From Setophaga petechia (taxonomy: Eukaryota > Chordata > Aves > Passeriformes > Parulidae): DNA of 64,000 nt. This document shows, piece by piece, positions 62,331 to 64,000 of this stretch (positions within the stretch are counted from its first letter, which is position 1; the number at the start of each line of letters is the position of its first letter). Both the position numbers and the translations under genes were made by a program. Location: the NCBI GenBank assembly GCA_024362935.1, contig JANCRA010000001.1, positions 52,239,501-52,303,500 of the forward strand. The letters run 5' to 3'. A model generated the notes under the pieces. The model saw only the letters and a list, made by a program, of their open reading frames with translations. It had not been told where the DNA came from and did not search any database.

Positions 62331-64000
62331 TCAAGTAGAGGGCTGAAAGGTAGAGAAAGCTTCCAAATAATGTGTGTGCTCTCCAAAGTGACTAATACAG
62401 ACTACACATATATTTGCACACATCTATCAAATTTCCCAGTGCAAGAACAACTTATTTCTGACTGCAGGCCCTACCAATGGGATGTGAAAGTCAGGCAGGC
62501 TCTCTAAAGCATTGACATCACACTTATTAAACATTTTACATGTAAAGCTTAGTTAACAAATCCGCTGACAACGCACAAGCTGGAATAAAAGCCTGCTCCC
62601 CCTCCAGAGCAGGGCAGCTCTCTCACATTAAAGGAGAGCAGAAAGGTATTGAAACTCACTGAGGTCACGTAAGGGGGCTGATACAAATGTGGGTACCATC
62701 AGAGCAAATCTCCCTAGTGTCCCAGAAAGAGAGGACTGCAAGAAATCTCTCAGGATGTAGAGTCCAATGCGCTCAAGCATAAGCAGTCAGAGGAAGAATG
62801 GGGCAGGAGGGATCAAGAGCGCAGCCAATACCCTCAAGCCCTGAAATAGTAGAGGATTTGTTAAATCCCAGAGAGCAGCCCTGGCTGTATTTGGCAAAGG
62901 AGGATAAAGCAAAGCCCTGGCACTGCAGGCAAGTCTGGAGAGGGTTATAGTCCCCTTCCTCTCCCCACATCTGGGAAACACAACTGAAGATGACAAGCAG
63001 GGCTGATCAGTCGGGTACCCCAACTTTTTTGTGCCCTCTCAAGGAGCCACAGGCCTACCCACAGCTGAGGCACCAGGGGTTTCAGCAGGACCCAACTTGC
63101 AGCTCAGTTCAAAGTCCCTTGCAAACTTAAATAGGGTTGCTGGGTACTTCATCCAATAAAATCCTTCATGTCCTGCCTCAAATGAACCTGTTTCATTGCA
63201 GTAGCTGTATCTTTTTCCTTATTTTTTTCTCCCCATACGATCCATGAAGGAAGAAAAATGTGCTGTGCTTTATCCAGTCTTGTGCTGACTGCATTACATA
63301 CCAGCAGTGAGGCACACTCACAGGCAGCAGCTGTGATTTCTCCTCTGCTCTCCACACTTCTAACTTGCACCAACACTCTTGTGTATCTTTGCATTTTAGG
63401 CATACCTCTGAGACTGCTCATTTATTTAGAAATCATCCTCACCATAATGACAAGCCAGGAATGCCATTTTTCCTCCCTTGCTCTATAGAGAGGTACAGAA
63501 AATGAGGCACTGAATAGGCAGGGACATGCCTCAACTTGGCCTTAGGAAGACTCAAGCCTGGGGCCACCCAAAAGCACAGTCCCCCTCTCCCTCAGGGGGC
63601 TGGGCAGATCAATCCCACCTGCGTCCACACTGCAGTGCTGATGATATTTACTCAGCAGCCTGCAAGTACAGCAGGGACTCGGCCATATCCAGGGAGAGCT
63701 TTGCTGCCTGGCCACAGTCAGGGCCATTTTCAGGACAGTTGTGCTTTCCTTTGTTCCCCATCTTTTTTCTTCAAACCCTCCTGGCCTTGCCTTGCTTCCC
63801 CCTCCCATGTTCTGGCAGGGATGCTGAATGCTGATGAGACAATACTTGATACATCTTCAAGCACTTATTTTCGGGCAATTAACTTGGCATCATAGAAGCA
63901 CTTAAGAAACCTGGCTTTCCGGAGTGGGAGACAACTGACTAAAAAGCTAAGCAAAGTAGTAAATTATTGTCAAATGACTTCAAATTACTAAAAAAGAATG
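62331..64000. other. Gene-free stretch to the window end
   Basis: Unique sequence, somewhat GC-richer at 62770-63070 and 63520-63830, where overlapping open frames of 65-119 codons lie on both strands without motifs. The last ~160 bp are AT-rich again with CTGATGAGACAAT- and GGCAATTAACTTGG-type words. No exon, RNA gene or transposon was recognised; an exon cut by the window edge cannot be excluded. Confidence 0.5.

Overview
The window looks like non-coding DNA from a bird nuclear genome. The best evidence is its interspersed repeats. There are three pieces of CR1 LINE, the dominant avian retrotransposon, two of them with recognisable reverse transcriptase (RT) residues and 3' UTR. There are also three long terminal repeats (LTRs) belonging to two endogenous retrovirus families that I recognise from bird genomes. 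CpG is scarce, the background is AT-leaning, and homopolymer and A/C-rich tracts are frequent, as expected for intergenic or deep intronic sequence. I cannot name the species or the chromosome. I found no protein-coding exon, tRNA, rRNA, CRISPR array or other prokaryote-type feature that I could defend.

Layout. Positions 1-18412 hold no recognisable element apart from simple-sequence tracts, a perfect 14-bp hairpin (11820-11852) and short tandem duplications. From 18413 to 28009 the window is repeat-bearing: a CR1 tail (18413-18467, +), a CR1 with an internal deletion (21948-22360, -), an LTR reduced to its two ends (23819-23983, +), and a nearly complete LTR of a second family lacking its 3' end (27358-28009, +). 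Positions 28010-46611 are almost free of recognisable transposons. This part contains the most CpG-rich unique stretch I noticed (about 28790-29260) and several AT-rich blocks with clustered homeodomain- and POU-type motifs. A full-length solo LTR lies at 46612-47198 (-), of the same family as the one at 23819, and a CR1 3' end at 48640-49415 (+). From 49416 to 64000 I see no transposon. The last 4 kb contain two blocks (about 60020-60420 and 61430-62330) that look like conserved non-coding elements, the second with locally raised CpG.

How the parts work together. There is no operon or pathway here. All mobile elements are broken and cannot move on their own. The plausible functional content is cis-regulatory: the AT-rich motif-dense blocks and the two CpG-richer blocks could be enhancers of a developmental gene outside the window, or lie inside a very long intron. 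That is inference from sequence texture and needs cross-species alignment. The longest open frames (172 codons at 45641-46159, 162 codons at 3538-4026) are about as long as chance predicts for six frames of 64 kb, so I do not call them genes. I did not find a convincing new biological system.
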